From the NCBI GenBank assembly GCA_910589275.1, contig CAJUTH010000005.1:1-64000 (forward strand): DNA of 64,000 nt. The letters run 5' to 3'. Made by a program: the position numbers and the translations under genes. This document shows positions 18,007-26,741 of the stretch, in pieces (positions within the stretch are counted from its first letter, which is position 1; every line of letters begins with the position of its first letter). The stretch is from an uncultured Dorea sp. Lineage in GTDB: Bacteria > Bacillota > Clostridia > Lachnospirales > Lachnospiraceae. Under the pieces are notes generated by a model. The model did not search any database. It had not been told where the DNA came from and worked only from the letters and a program-made list of their open reading frames with translations.

Positions 18007-18084
18007 TTAACGTCTTGATATGATAATTGATAAAGCTGTTTCTCCCATAAAATACTCTTTAAGAGCTGAAAAAAACTTTTTCAT
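18007..18084 (-). CDS. Small peptide gene, 25 codons, unknown function
   Basis: A 25-residue ORF starts MKKFFSALKEYF and ends in a hydrophobic stretch followed by Arg-Arg. GGAAGTGAG sits 6 bases before the ATG, a strong promoter (TTTACA, 17 bases, TAATAT) lies 43 bases upstream, and a perfect terminator begins 3 bases after the stop. A complete transcription unit this compact argues for a real gene, such as a small membrane-associated peptide, a regulator, a type I toxin-like peptide or a leader product. No processing motif or family is recognised. Confidence 0.6.
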   Translation of the reverse strand: MKKFFSALKEYFMGETALSIIISRR

Positions 18085-18126
18085 TATAACTCACTTCCTT
18101 TACGTATTGATTTTTGCTCTGTTAAA

Positions 18127-18155
18127 ATATTATCATAAAGAGATGAGGATGTAAA
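18127..18155 (-). promoter_or_regulatory. Promoter of the small peptide gene
   Basis: On the minus strand TTTACA (18150-18155) and TAATAT (18127-18132) have an exact 17-base spacer. It reads into the 25-codon ORF whose ATG is at 18084. Confidence 0.65.
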
Positions 18156-18289
18156 GATAAAAATTTAACAATAATATAATGAATGTTACTATCAAAATTG
18201 AACATATTAATGATGGCAGTGGTGAGTGCTATAATGGAGGCGAGAAATTTGCGGAGGAGTCTGTCCTTTTGCAGCAAATGGGGGTGACC

Positions 18290-18340
18290 GATGAGATTCG
18301 GAATATGGAGGGCATAGAATTTTTAGAGAAACTTCAGTAG
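18290..18340 (+). pseudogene. mgtC 3'-end remnant
   Basis: The frame reads DEIRNMEGIEFLEKLQ and then TAG. This matches the last 16 residues of the MgtC protein encoded at 14575-15267 (DEIRRMEGVEFLEELQ) with three conservative changes. The upstream part of an mgtC gene is absent; 18181-18289 holds a TATAAT-like box but no recognisable coding sequence. I infer the tail of a second, deleted mgtC copy. Confidence 0.7.
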
Positions 18341-18358
18341 AAAGAGAGAATTGTATAC

Positions 18359-18422
18359 AAAATCCACAAAAAAAATGCTGTTTTAAAAAGAGTTTACAGC
18401 ATATTTTCTGTGGATTTTTTTG
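18359..18422 (+). terminator. Long hairpin followed by a T-run
   Basis: AAATCCACA pairs with TGTGGATTT, and inside it ATGCTGT (18375-18381) pairs with ACAGCAT (18396-18402); seven T follow. It lies upstream of the malate/lactate dehydrogenase gene and isolates that operon from upstream transcription. Confidence 0.8.
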
Positions 18423-18579
18423 TTGGAAAAAATATGCTATTTTTTTACATTCCGGGCGAAAAACTGCTTGTTAATTACTTATCAATATGCTATCATAATT
18501 GAGGGTAAGAGCAGAAAACGACATATTTCTGTTATCTTATCATAGACATAGAAAAAACAAAGATAGAAGGAGAGAAAAC

Positions 18580-19527
18580 ATGAACAGCAAAATTACTATC
18601 ATCGGAGCGGGAAGCGTTGGTTCAACAATTGCGTACACATTGTCCGGAGAGGACATGGCGTCTGAGATCGTCATGATCGATATCAACAAGGAGAAGGTAG
18701 AAGGCGAAGTAATGGATATCGAGCAGGGTACATGTTTTAGGGACCCGATCTCCATCGTTGCAGGCGACTATAAGGATGCGAAGGATTCTGATATTGTGAT
18801 CATCACATCAGGCATTGCGCGTAAACCGGGTCAGACAAGAATCGAACTGGCGCAGACCAACGTTGATATATTGAAGCAGATTACGCCGGAGATCGTAAAG
18901 GCGGCGCCGAACGCGCTCTATATTATCGTAAGCAATCCGGTTGATATTATGACCTATGTATTTACCAAGATTTCCGGACTTCCGGAGAACCAGATTATCG
19001 GTTCCGGAACCATCTTAGATTCTGCACGCCTGCGCTGCGGCCTTTCCGAGCATTTCGGCGTTGCCCAGAGAAATATCCATGCCTATGTATACGGCGAGCA
19101 TGGGGACACTTCCTTCGTTCCGTGGTCGGCGGCCAGAATTGCGGGCGTTAACGTAGACGATTACTATGAGATGATGCCGAAGATGGGCAAGGAGGCGAAG
19201 AAGCTGGACAAAGAGGCAATGCTCACTTACGTACAGAAGTCCGGCGGCGAGATCATTGCCAATAAGGGCGCTACCTTCTATGCGGTTACCAGAGGCGTGT
19301 GCAGATTATGCGGCATCCTGATGGCTGCTTCCGAGTCTGTTTCTACAGTATCTTCCATGATGCACGGAGAGTACGGCATTGAAGACGTATGCCTGAGCAC
19401 CCTTGCATTAGTAGGACCGAACGGCATCCAGAGCAAGATCCCGATGGCGCTTACCGATGAAGAGGTTGAGAAGCTCAAATACAGTGCAGACGCGCTGAAG
19501 AAGGTCATCGCTCAGATCGACATTTAA
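18580..19527 (+). CDS. LDH/MDH-family dehydrogenase, probably malate dehydrogenase
   Basis: This 315-residue NAD-dependent 2-hydroxyacid dehydrogenase has the Rossmann motif IIGAGSVGSTIA near residue 8, the substrate loop ARKPGQTR with Arg81, the Asp/Arg pair in LDSARLR and the catalytic His in YGEHGDT. In lactate dehydrogenases the loop position of Arg81 is Gln; in malate dehydrogenases it is Arg and pairs with the second carboxylate. Other parts (KGATFY) look LDH-like. The Arg and the fumarase and fumarate reductase genes downstream favour oxaloacetate/malate. GAAGGAGAGA precedes ATG 18580. It starts the operon, 34 bases before hdrB. Confidence 0.75.
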   Translation: MNSKITIIGAGSVGSTIAYTLSGEDMASEIVMIDINKEKVEGEVMDIEQGTCFRDPISIVAGDYKDAKDSDIVIITSGIARKPGQTRIELAQTNVDILKQITPEIVKAAPNALYIIVSNPVDIMTYVFTKISGLPENQIIGSGTILDSARLRCGLSEHFGVAQRNIHAYVYGEHGDTSFVPWSAARIAGVNVDDYYEMMPKMGKEAKKLDKEAMLTYVQKSGGEIIANKGATFYAVTRGVCRLCGILMAASESVSTVSSMMHGEYGIEDVCLSTLALVGPNGIQSKIPMALTDEEVEKLKYSADALKKVIAQIDI

Positions 19528-19561
19528 ATCTTATATTTTTATAGAAAGGACAGCGAGAACT

Positions 19562-20368
19562 ATGAAGTACAGTTATTATCCGGGATGCACTTTGAGGACA
19601 AAGGCAAAAGATCTGGATGTTTATGCAAGGGCTTCAGCAGCGGCGCTTGGAATCGAACTGGAAGAGATTACAGACTGGCAGTGCTGCGGCGGCGTATATC
19701 CCCTTGGTACTGATGAGATTGCCACGAAGCTATCCTGTGTCCGCGCCCTGAACGAGGCGAAGGAAAAGGAACAGACGCTGGTAACGATGTGTTCTGCCTG
19801 CCATCATGTGATGAAGCGTGTCAACGACGACATGAAGAATGTGGAAGATATCCGCACTAGGGCGAATAATTATATGGAACTTGACGAGCCTTATGCGGGC
19901 GAGGCAGAGGTTCTTCATTTTCTGGAGGTTCTCCGCGATAAGGTTGGGTTTGAGGAGCTGAAAAAGAAGGTAGTGAACCCTCTGGCTGGTAAGAAGATCG
20001 GGGCCTATTACGGCTGTCTGCTCCTTCGACCCAGTAAGCTTCTTGCCTTTGACGACCCGGAGAATCCGAAGATCATCGAAGATTTTATCCGCGCAATCGG
20101 GGCGGAGCCGGTGGTTTACCCCTATCGCAATGAATGCTGCGGCGGTTACATATCCCTGAAGGAAAAGGAACTGTCAAAGAGTATGTGCGAGAAGATTATG
20201 GAGAGCGCAGAAGGTTTTGGGGCGGAACTTTTGACCACGGCCTGTCCTTTGTGCCTGTATAATCTGAATAAGAGTACCGGCGCGAAGCTCCCGGTCGTAT
20301 ATTTTACAGAGCTTTTGGCAGAGGCGCTCGGAGTGAAAGATCAAGTGAAAGAGGAGGTGCAGGCGTAA
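19562..20368 (+). CDS. hdrB: HdrB-like heterodisulfide reductase subunit (CCG domains)
   Basis: This 268-residue protein has two CCG-type cysteine motifs: DWQCCGG with distal CSACHHV in the first half, and NECCGGY with CPLCLYNL in the second half. In HdrB these bind two non-cubane 4Fe-4S clusters where a disulfide is reduced. Bacteria do not make coenzyme M/B heterodisulfide, so the acceptor must be different, possibly a protein thiol or the fumarate reductase encoded downstream. The stop overlaps the hdrC start (TAATG). Confidence 0.92.
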   Translation: MKYSYYPGCTLRTKAKDLDVYARASAAALGIELEEITDWQCCGGVYPLGTDEIATKLSCVRALNEAKEKEQTLVTMCSACHHVMKRVNDDMKNVEDIRTRANNYMELDEPYAGEAEVLHFLEVLRDKVGFEELKKKVVNPLAGKKIGAYYGCLLLRPSKLLAFDDPENPKIIEDFIRAIGAEPVVYPYRNECCGGYISLKEKELSKSMCEKIMESAEGFGAELLTTACPLCLYNLNKSTGAKLPVVYFTELLAEALGVKDQVKEEVQA

Positions 20369-20757
20369 TGAGTTCTGAGAAGAAACAGGCGGAGCTGATC
20401 AAGGAAATCAGCGGCGTTAATCCGCTGAAATGTATGAAGTGCGGCAAGTGTTCCGCATCCTGCCCGTCCTATAACGAGATGGATATCAAGCCCCATCAGT
20501 TTGTATCCTATGTGATCAATGAAGATATCGAGAGTCTGGTAAATTCTAAGTCTCTCTGGAAATGCCTCTCCTGCTTCGCATGCGTGGAGAGATGCCCGAG
20601 GGATGTGAAGCCGGGCAGGCTGATCGACGCTGCAAGGCAGGTTGTGGTGCGCCAGAAGGGACAGAACTACCTGTTAGCGGACGAGATTCCGGAACTTTTG
20701 GATCCGGAGCTTCCGCAGCAGTTGTTAGTCAGCGCATTCAGAAGGTATAGGAGGTGA
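20368..20757 (+). CDS. hdrC: HdrC-like 4Fe-4S protein
   Basis: This 129-residue protein carries two 4Fe-4S motifs, CMKCGKCSASCP near residue 22 and CLSCFACVERCP near 66, the HdrC pattern. It would carry electrons between HdrA and HdrB. It is soluble with no HdrE-type membrane partner nearby. Its 3' end contains the GGAGGTGAG ribosome site of hdrA. Confidence 0.92.
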   Translation: MSSEKKQAELIKEISGVNPLKCMKCGKCSASCPSYNEMDIKPHQFVSYVINEDIESLVNSKSLWKCLSCFACVERCPRDVKPGRLIDAARQVVVRQKGQNYLLADEIPELLDPELPQQLLVSAFRRYRR

Positions 20758-20763
20758 GTCTAA

Positions 20764-22752
20764 GTGCAGAGGATCGGAGTATTTGTCTGCCACTGTGGAA
20801 GTAATATTGCCGCGACGGTAGATGTAAACAAAGTAGCAGAGATGGCTCTTATGGAGCCCGGCGTTGTCCATGCCGAAGACTACCAGTATATGTGTTCCGA
20901 GGCTGGACAGGCGAAGATCGCGGCGGCGATCCATGAGAAGAACTTAACGGGGATGGTGGTATGTTCCTGTTCGCCCCGTATGCATGAGGCGACATTCAGG
21001 AAAGCCGCGGAGCGCGCGGGGCTAAATCCGTATATGGTTGAGATAGCCAATATCAGAGAGCACTGTTCTTGGATCCATAAGGATATGGAGGAGGCTACGA
21101 AAAAGGCGGTCATCCTGATGAGGGCGGCGGTTGCCAAGGTGAATTTAAGCGCGCCCCTTCAGCCGGGGGAGAGCCGGGTAACCAAGAGAGCCCTTGTGAT
21201 CGGCGGAGGTATCGCTGGGATCCAGACGGCTCTGGATATTGCGGACGCAGGCTACGAGGTGGATATTGTGGAGAAGACGCCGAGTATCGGCGGAAGGATG
21301 TCCCAGCTTGACAAGACCTTCCCTACGCTGGACTGTTCCGCATGTATCCTGACGCCGAAGATGGTGGAGGCATCCGCCCATGAGAAGATCAATATTTATA
21401 CATATAGCGAAGTGGAGAAGGTCAGCGGATTTGTGGGAGATTTTACGGTAGATATCCGCAAGAAGGCCAGAAGCGTAGACATGGACAAATGTACCGGCTG
21501 CGGCGTTTGTCAGGAGAAATGTCCTTCTAAGAAGGCGCCCAGCGAATTTAACAGAGGGTTAAATACCAGAAGCGCCATCTACACCCCGTTCGCACAGGCA
21601 ATCCCGAATGTTCCGGTGATCGACAGGGAAGCCTGCATCAAGTTTAAGACCGGAAAATGCGGCGTCTGCTCTAAGGTATGTCAGGCAGGAGCCATCGATT
21701 ACGAGCAGAAGGATGAGATCGTTACGGAGAAGTACGGCGCAATCGTGGTTGCAACCGGCTTTGACACCATTAACCTTGATAAGTATGACGAGTATGCGTA
21801 TAGCCAGAGCAAGGATGTGATTACCTCTCTGGAATTGGAGCGTGTGATGAATGCGGCTGGTCCGACCCACGGGCATTTGGAGCGCCTTTCCGATGGAAAA
21901 GCCCCGAAGGAGATCGTATTTATCCAGTGCGTGGGAAGCCGCTGCGCAGACGATCGGGGCAAGCCTTACTGCTCTAAGATCTGCTGCATGTACACGGCAA
22001 AGCATGCTATGCTGATCCGGGACAAATACCCGGATGTGAACGTAACCGTATTTTACATCGACGTACGTACGCCGGGCAAGAATTTTGACGAGTTCTACCG
22101 GAGGGCCGTAGAGCAGTACGGAGTTAATTATATTAAGGGACAGGTAGGAAAGGTTATCCCGCAGCCGGACGGAAAGCTTCTGGTGCAGGGTTCCGACTTA
22201 CTTGACAACAAACAGATTTTAAAAGAAGCGGATATGGTAGTGCTTGCAACGGCCATCGAGCCGAACCCGGACGTGCGTAAGATCGCGACCATGCTGACGG
22301 CAAGCATCGATACCAATAACTTCCTGACGGAAGCCCATGCGAAGCTCCGCCCGGTAGAGTCGCCCACCGCGGGTATCTTCCTATCCGGCGTGTGTCAGGG
22401 GCCGAAGGACATCCCTGAGACGGTTGCACAGGCGGGAGCCGCCGCTGTGAAGGCCATCGGGCTTCTTGCGAAGGATAAGCTGCTGACCAATCCTTGTACC
22501 GCGCAGGCGGATATCTTACTGTGTAACGGATGTTCCACCTGTGAGAATGTATGTCCGTACGGCGCGATTACCTATGAGGACAAGGAAGTCAACGACCACG
22601 GCATCCGCGAGACGCGCCGGATTGCGGTAGTCAACAGCGCGCTGTGCCAAGGCTGCGGCGCATGTACCGTTGCCTGTCCGTCAGGAGCTATGGACCTACA
22701 AGGCTTCTCAAATAGACAGATTATAGCGGAGGTGGATGCAATATGTCGTTAG
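20764..22752 (+). CDS. hdrA: HdrA-like electron-bifurcating flavoprotein
   Basis: This 662-residue full-length HdrA has an N-terminal Cys-rich domain (FVCHCGSN, then CSCSPRMHE), the FAD-binding Rossmann motif ALVIGGGIAGIQTALDI near residue 142, the CTGCGVCQEKCP cluster near 244, a middle domain with CVGSRC and YCSKICC, and two C-terminal 4Fe-4S motifs (CNGCSTCENVCP and CQGCGACTVACP). HdrA is where electron bifurcation occurs in Hdr complexes. GTG 20764 is the start, set by GGAGGTGAG 6 bases before. The end overlaps flxD by 10 bases. Confidence 0.93.
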   Translation: MQRIGVFVCHCGSNIAATVDVNKVAEMALMEPGVVHAEDYQYMCSEAGQAKIAAAIHEKNLTGMVVCSCSPRMHEATFRKAAERAGLNPYMVEIANIREHCSWIHKDMEEATKKAVILMRAAVAKVNLSAPLQPGESRVTKRALVIGGGIAGIQTALDIADAGYEVDIVEKTPSIGGRMSQLDKTFPTLDCSACILTPKMVEASAHEKINIYTYSEVEKVSGFVGDFTVDIRKKARSVDMDKCTGCGVCQEKCPSKKAPSEFNRGLNTRSAIYTPFAQAIPNVPVIDREACIKFKTGKCGVCSKVCQAGAIDYEQKDEIVTEKYGAIVVATGFDTINLDKYDEYAYSQSKDVITSLELERVMNAAGPTHGHLERLSDGKAPKEIVFIQCVGSRCADDRGKPYCSKICCMYTAKHAMLIRDKYPDVNVTVFYIDVRTPGKNFDEFYRRAVEQYGVNYIKGQVGKVIPQPDGKLLVQGSDLLDNKQILKEADMVVLATAIEPNPDVRKIATMLTASIDTNNFLTEAHAKLRPVESPTAGIFLSGVCQGPKDIPETVAQAGAAAVKAIGLLAKDKLLTNPCTAQADILLCNGCSTCENVCPYGAITYEDKEVNDHGIRETRRIAVVNSALCQGCGACTVACPSGAMDLQGFSNRQIIAEVDAICR

Positions 22753-23183
22753 AAAAGAAAGAATTTAAACCAAAGATCGTCGCATTCTGCTGTAACTGGT
22801 GCAGCTATGCAGGAGCTGACTTGGCTGGCAGCAGCCGCCTGACCTACCCGGCCGATGTAAAGATTATCCGCGTTCCCTGTTCCTGCCGCGTCAATCCCAT
22901 GTTCATCCTAAGGGCATTTGAAAAGGGCGCGGACGGCGTGATCTTATGCGGATGCCATCCGGGGGACTGCCATTACAGTACCGGTAATTTCTATGCAAGA
23001 AGGCGTATGACCTTGTTGTTCTCCATGCTGGATTACATCGGCGTGGAAAACGGGCGTACCCGGGTAGAGTGGGTGTCCGCCGCGGAGGGCGTGAAGTTTT
23101 CTGAGACGATGAACAGCTTTGTAGAGAAGATTTATTCTCTCGGCGAGAATGTAAGATTGGGGGATTTAAGATGCAAGAGCTAG
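22743..23183 (+). CDS. flxD: FlxD/MvhD-like iron-sulphur protein
   Basis: This 146-residue protein is the MvhD/FlxD type that links HdrA to its electron donor. Conserved cysteine groups are AFCCNWCSYAGADLAG near residue 14, VPCSCRVNP near 47 and LCGCHPGDCHY near 73, which bind a 2Fe-2S cluster. It overlaps both hdrA (10 bases) and the next gene (13 bases), showing tight translational coupling inside the hdr-flx block. Confidence 0.92.
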   Translation: MSLEKKEFKPKIVAFCCNWCSYAGADLAGSSRLTYPADVKIIRVPCSCRVNPMFILRAFEKGADGVILCGCHPGDCHYSTGNFYARRRMTLLFSMLDYIGVENGRTRVEWVSAAEGVKFSETMNSFVEKIYSLGENVRLGDLRCKS

Positions 23184-24145
23184 TAAACCGTGCAAAAGAG
23201 CTGCTGGCAGACGGGACTGTGGCACGGGTTCTCGGCTGGAAGGCCGGAGACTTGCCTTACAATCCGGAGCCGGCTTACTTTGAGACGGCAGAAGAATTGG
23301 ACGATTTTGTATACAACGGCTTCTGCGGGGCGAATTTAAGTAAATATATGATAGAAGCATCCAAATTGGAAGGGAAGACCATGGTTTGTCTGAAGCCATG
23401 CGATACCTACAGCTTTAACCAGTTAATCAAAGAGCACCGCGTAGACAGAGACAAGGCGTACATCGTAGGCGCAGGGTGTAAGGGGAAGCTGGATATTGAG
23501 AAGATCAAAAAGAAAGGGATCAAAGGAATTGAACTGATCGAAGGCGCAGAGCTTACCGACGAAGCGGATACCTTAACGATTCAGACCATTTACGGCAATA
23601 AAACTGTCGCGTATGCGGACGTTATGTTAGAGCGGTGCCATGTGTGCAAGGGCAAGGAACATATGGTGTACGACGAACTGATCGGCGATTCCAAGGAGAC
23701 CAAGGATGCGGAGCGTTTTGACAGGGTGGCAGAGATCGAGGCCATGAGCCCGGAGGAAAAGTTTGCGTTTTTCCAGAAGGAGCTTAGCAAATGTATCCGC
23801 TGCAACGCCTGCAGGAATGTGTGTCCTGCCTGTAGCTGCCGCAAGTGCGTATTTGACAGCACCAAGTTCGACAGCTCCCAGAAGGCCAATGTGGATTCCT
23901 TCGAGGAGAAGATGTTCCATATTATCCGCGCCTTCCATGTGGCAGGAAGATGTACGGACTGCGGCGAGTGCAGCCGCGTATGTCCGCAGGGCATTCCGCT
24001 CCATCTATTCAACCGGAAGTTTATCAAGGATATTGACGAGCTGTACGGCGAATATCAGGCAGGGGCAGATACCACGTCGAAAGCACCGCTCACCAACTAT
24101 ACGTTTGAGGACGCGGAACCAAGTATTGTAGGAAAGAGGGGATAA
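23171..24145 (+). CDS. Flx-type 4Fe-4S dicluster protein (FlxB/FlxC)
   Basis: This 324-residue protein has an N-terminal domain with several single cysteines (FCGANLSK, CLKPCDTYSF, CHVCKGKEH) and a C-terminal bacterial ferredoxin domain with CIRCNACRNVCPACSC near residue 205 and CTDCGECSRVCP near 260. This layout is found in iron-sulphur subunits next to FlxA/FlxD and in related sulfur-reductase or hydrogenase gene sets. It would carry electrons from the NADH-oxidising FlxA toward FlxD and HdrA. Whether it is FlxB or FlxC by the Desulfovibrio naming I cannot say. Confidence 0.85.
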   Translation: MQELVNRAKELLADGTVARVLGWKAGDLPYNPEPAYFETAEELDDFVYNGFCGANLSKYMIEASKLEGKTMVCLKPCDTYSFNQLIKEHRVDRDKAYIVGAGCKGKLDIEKIKKKGIKGIELIEGAELTDEADTLTIQTIYGNKTVAYADVMLERCHVCKGKEHMVYDELIGDSKETKDAERFDRVAEIEAMSPEEKFAFFQKELSKCIRCNACRNVCPACSCRKCVFDSTKFDSSQKANVDSFEEKMFHIIRAFHVAGRCTDCGECSRVCPQGIPLHLFNRKFIKDIDELYGEYQAGADTTSKAPLTNYTFEDAEPSIVGKRG

Positions 24146-24148
24146 TGT

Positions 24149-25180
24149 ATGTATAAGATAGCAAAAGAAAATCTTTCCGCATTATTCCGGTTAATCGCGG
24201 AAACCAGAGAGCTGTATCTCCCGGTGAAGACGGCGGGACAGACCAACTATGCGGCGTGGAGCGAGGACGCGGAAGTTGACCTTGATACCTTGAAGACTGT
24301 GAAATCAGCAAAAGACGCATTTTTCCCGCAGAGCGAGGGCCTTTATACCGTGAAGAAAGAGGGAAAGAAGATTTCTGTGGAGCCGGAGGCGCTAAAGGAG
24401 CAGGATTTTGTGGTGTTCGGTATGAAAGCCTGCGACGTGAAGGGCTTAGAGGTACTGGATAAAGTATTCTTATCCGATCCGGTGGATACCTTTTATGCGG
24501 CAAGGAGAGATCATGGAACCATCGTTGCCATGGCCTGCCATGAGCCGGAGGAGACTTGTTTCTGCAAGGTATTCGGCGTGGACGCGGCGGAACCGAAGTC
24601 GGACGCAGCGGTATGGACGGTAGGAGAGGAACTGTACTGGAAAGCGTTGACCGAAAAAGGGGAAGCTCTTACGGAATCTGTAAAGGAGCTGTTGACCGAT
24701 GCAGACGAAGCGGCGGTTGAGACAGAAAAAGAGGCAATCCATAAGATTGTGGAGAAGCTTCCCTATATGAACCTTTCTTTAGAAGGGTGGAACGGGGACG
24801 CCCTTTCTGAGAAATTCGACTCTCCCATCTGGGAGGAATTATACAAACCATGTCTGGCATGCGGCACCTGCACCTTTGTGTGCCCAACCTGCCAGTGTTA
24901 CGATATCAAGGATTACAGCGCGGGGGATAAGGTTTCCCGTTACCGGTGCTGGGATTCCTGCATGTATTCAGACTTTACGATGATGGCCCACGGCAACAAC
25001 CGTACCAGCCAGATGCAGCGGTTCCGCCAGCGGTTCATGCACAAGCTGGTGTACTATCCGGCGAATAACGACGGAATGTACTCCTGCGTAGGGTGCGGCC
25101 GCTGTGTGGAGAAATGTCCGCAGGCTCTTAATATTGTGAAGGTCATCCGGGCGTTTCAGAATCAGGGAGGTGTGAAATAA
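24149..25180 (+). CDS. Flx-type 4Fe-4S dicluster protein (AsrA-like)
   Basis: This 343-residue protein resembles the AsrA/HydB iron-sulphur family. The N-terminal domain has FVVFGMKACDVKGLEVLD and ACHEPEETCFC; the C-terminal half has CLACGTCTFVCPTCQC near residue 237 and CVGCGRCVEKCP near 315. Together with the preceding gene it forms the FlxB/FlxC pair that relays electrons. The gap before it is 3 bases and its stop overlaps the start of flxA (TAATG). Confidence 0.86.
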   Translation: MYKIAKENLSALFRLIAETRELYLPVKTAGQTNYAAWSEDAEVDLDTLKTVKSAKDAFFPQSEGLYTVKKEGKKISVEPEALKEQDFVVFGMKACDVKGLEVLDKVFLSDPVDTFYAARRDHGTIVAMACHEPEETCFCKVFGVDAAEPKSDAAVWTVGEELYWKALTEKGEALTESVKELLTDADEAAVETEKEAIHKIVEKLPYMNLSLEGWNGDALSEKFDSPIWEELYKPCLACGTCTFVCPTCQCYDIKDYSAGDKVSRYRCWDSCMYSDFTMMAHGNNRTSQMQRFRQRFMHKLVYYPANNDGMYSCVGCGRCVEKCPQALNIVKVIRAFQNQGGVK

Positions 25181-26034
25181 TGGGCGAATGTACATGTCAT
25201 AAGAATTATACATTGGATACGCTGATCCCAAAGGTAGGCGTGATCACGGATATCCGTCAGGAGACCCCGGACGTAAAGACCTTCCGCGTCAATGCGCCGG
25301 AGGGCGGCAAGCTCTTTGAGCATATGCCGGGACAGTGCGCCATGGTCTGCGCGCCGGGCATCAGTGAGGGTATGTTTTCCATTACTTCCTCTCCGACCAA
25401 CAAGGAATATCAGGAATTCAGCATTAAGAAATGCGGCATGCTGACCGAGTACCTTCACAGCCTTGAAGCAGGCGATCAGATTACCGTCCGCGGGCCTTAC
25501 GGCAACGCGTTTCCGGTAGAGACAGAGCTTAAGGGGAAGAACCTTCTGTTCGTGGCCGGCGGTATCGGGCTTGCGCCGCTTCGTTCCGTGATCAATTACG
25601 TGTTGGATAACCGGGAAAATTACGGTACCGTGGATATTGTTTACGGTTCCCGTTCAGCGGACGATTTAGTACAGCTAAAGGAGATTCAGGAGGTTTGGAT
25701 GAACGCCGAGGGCGTAAACGTGCATCTGACCATCGACAGAGAGCAGGAAGGCTGGGACGGCCATGTTGGATTTGTTCCGAACTATGTGAAGGAGCTTGGA
25801 TTTGACACCAATAAGACCGTGCTTGTGTGCGGGCCGCCGATCATGATCAAGTTCGTGCTTGCAGGGTTAAAGGAGCTTGGATTTACCACAGAGCAGGTAT
25901 ATACGACGTTAGAGCTTCGGATGAAATGCGGCGTGGGCAAATGCGGACGCTGCAATATCGGTTCTAAGTATGTGTGCAAAGACGGTCCGGTGTTCCGCTT
26001 TGATGAAATCGACGAGCTCCCGAATGAATACTAA
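25180..26034 (+). CDS. flxA: FlxA-like FAD/NAD(P)H-oxidising subunit
   Basis: This 284-residue protein has the ferredoxin-NADP-reductase fold: an FAD domain (residues 15-105, with the flavin motif MFSITSSPT), an NAD(P) domain (LLFVAGGIGLAPLRSV near 122) and a C-terminal CGVGKCGRCNIG with a fourth Cys for a 2Fe-2S cluster, as in AsrB, DHODB electron-transfer subunits and FlxA. It is the likely entry point for NADH electrons. FlxABCD with HdrABC is known in other anaerobes as an NADH-linked bifurcating module. Confidence 0.9.
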   Translation: MGECTCHKNYTLDTLIPKVGVITDIRQETPDVKTFRVNAPEGGKLFEHMPGQCAMVCAPGISEGMFSITSSPTNKEYQEFSIKKCGMLTEYLHSLEAGDQITVRGPYGNAFPVETELKGKNLLFVAGGIGLAPLRSVINYVLDNRENYGTVDIVYGSRSADDLVQLKEIQEVWMNAEGVNVHLTIDREQEGWDGHVGFVPNYVKELGFDTNKTVLVCGPPIMIKFVLAGLKELGFTTEQVYTTLELRMKCGVGKCGRCNIGSKYVCKDGPVFRFDEIDELPNEY

Positions 26035-26051
26035 GAAAGGATACGAATAAC

Positions 26052-26726
26052 ATGGAAAATATGGTAAATGTATATTTTAGCGGTAAGAGATACAGCGTAC
26101 CGGCAGACCTTACGATCATGACCGCCATGGAGTACGCTGGTTATACATGGAAAAGAGGATGCGGCTGCCGTCATGGTTTCTGCGGAGCCTGCGCTACCGT
26201 ATACCGGATCAAGGGCAAGAACGAGTTAAAGACCTGCCTTGCATGCCAGACGCAGGTAGAGGAAGGCATGTATGTGGCAAGCATTCCTTTCTTCCCAACA
26301 GACAAGAGAACCTATGACATCGAGGAGATCAGGGCTGATCAGCGGATTATGATGGAGCTTTATCCGGAGATCTATAGCTGCATCGGCTGCAATGCCTGCA
26401 CCAAGGCCTGCACTCAAGACTTAAACGTGATGCAGTACATCGCTTATGCGCAGCGGGGCGAGTTTGAGAAGTGTGCGGAGGAATCCTTTGACTGTATCGG
26501 CTGCGGCTGCTGTACCGTAAGGTGCCCGGCTGGAATCTCTCATCCCCATGTAGGCGTTCTGGCAAGGAGGCTTACAGGAAAATACATCGCGCCAAAGACG
26601 GAGCATTTAGAGGAGCGTGTAGAGGAAATCAACAAAGGCGAGTATGACGAACTGATTGAGCAGATCATGCAGAAGCCGATTACAGAGATGCAGGAACTTT
26701 ATAATACAAGAGAGATTGAGAAGTAA
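26052..26726 (+). CDS. frdB: Fumarate reductase-type iron-sulphur subunit
   Basis: This 224-residue protein has an N-terminal 2Fe-2S domain (CGCRHGFCGAC near residue 37 and CLAC near 60) and a C-terminal double 4Fe-4S domain (CIGCNACTKACT near 110 and CIGCGCCTVRCP near 146). SdhB/FrdB usually has one 3Fe-4S and one 4Fe-4S cluster; here both C-terminal motifs look like full 4Fe-4S sites. It lies 17 bases after flxA and 15 bases before the flavoprotein, so it is the obvious bridge between the Hdr/Flx module and FrdA. No cytochrome b or membrane-anchor gene is present. Confidence 0.87.
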   Translation: MENMVNVYFSGKRYSVPADLTIMTAMEYAGYTWKRGCGCRHGFCGACATVYRIKGKNELKTCLACQTQVEEGMYVASIPFFPTDKRTYDIEEIRADQRIMMELYPEIYSCIGCNACTKACTQDLNVMQYIAYAQRGEFEKCAEESFDCIGCGCCTVRCPAGISHPHVGVLARRLTGKYIAPKTEHLEERVEEINKGEYDELIEQIMQKPITEMQELYNTREIEK

Positions 26727-26741
26727 GGGAGGGCGGAACAT

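Noticed and set aside
19562..26034. Hdr/Flx cluster as evidence of methanogen-type heterodisulfide metabolism
   Set aside because: No coenzyme M/B or methyl-coenzyme M reductase genes are present; the bacterial Flx-type partners and the frd/fum context point to NADH-linked bifurcation instead.
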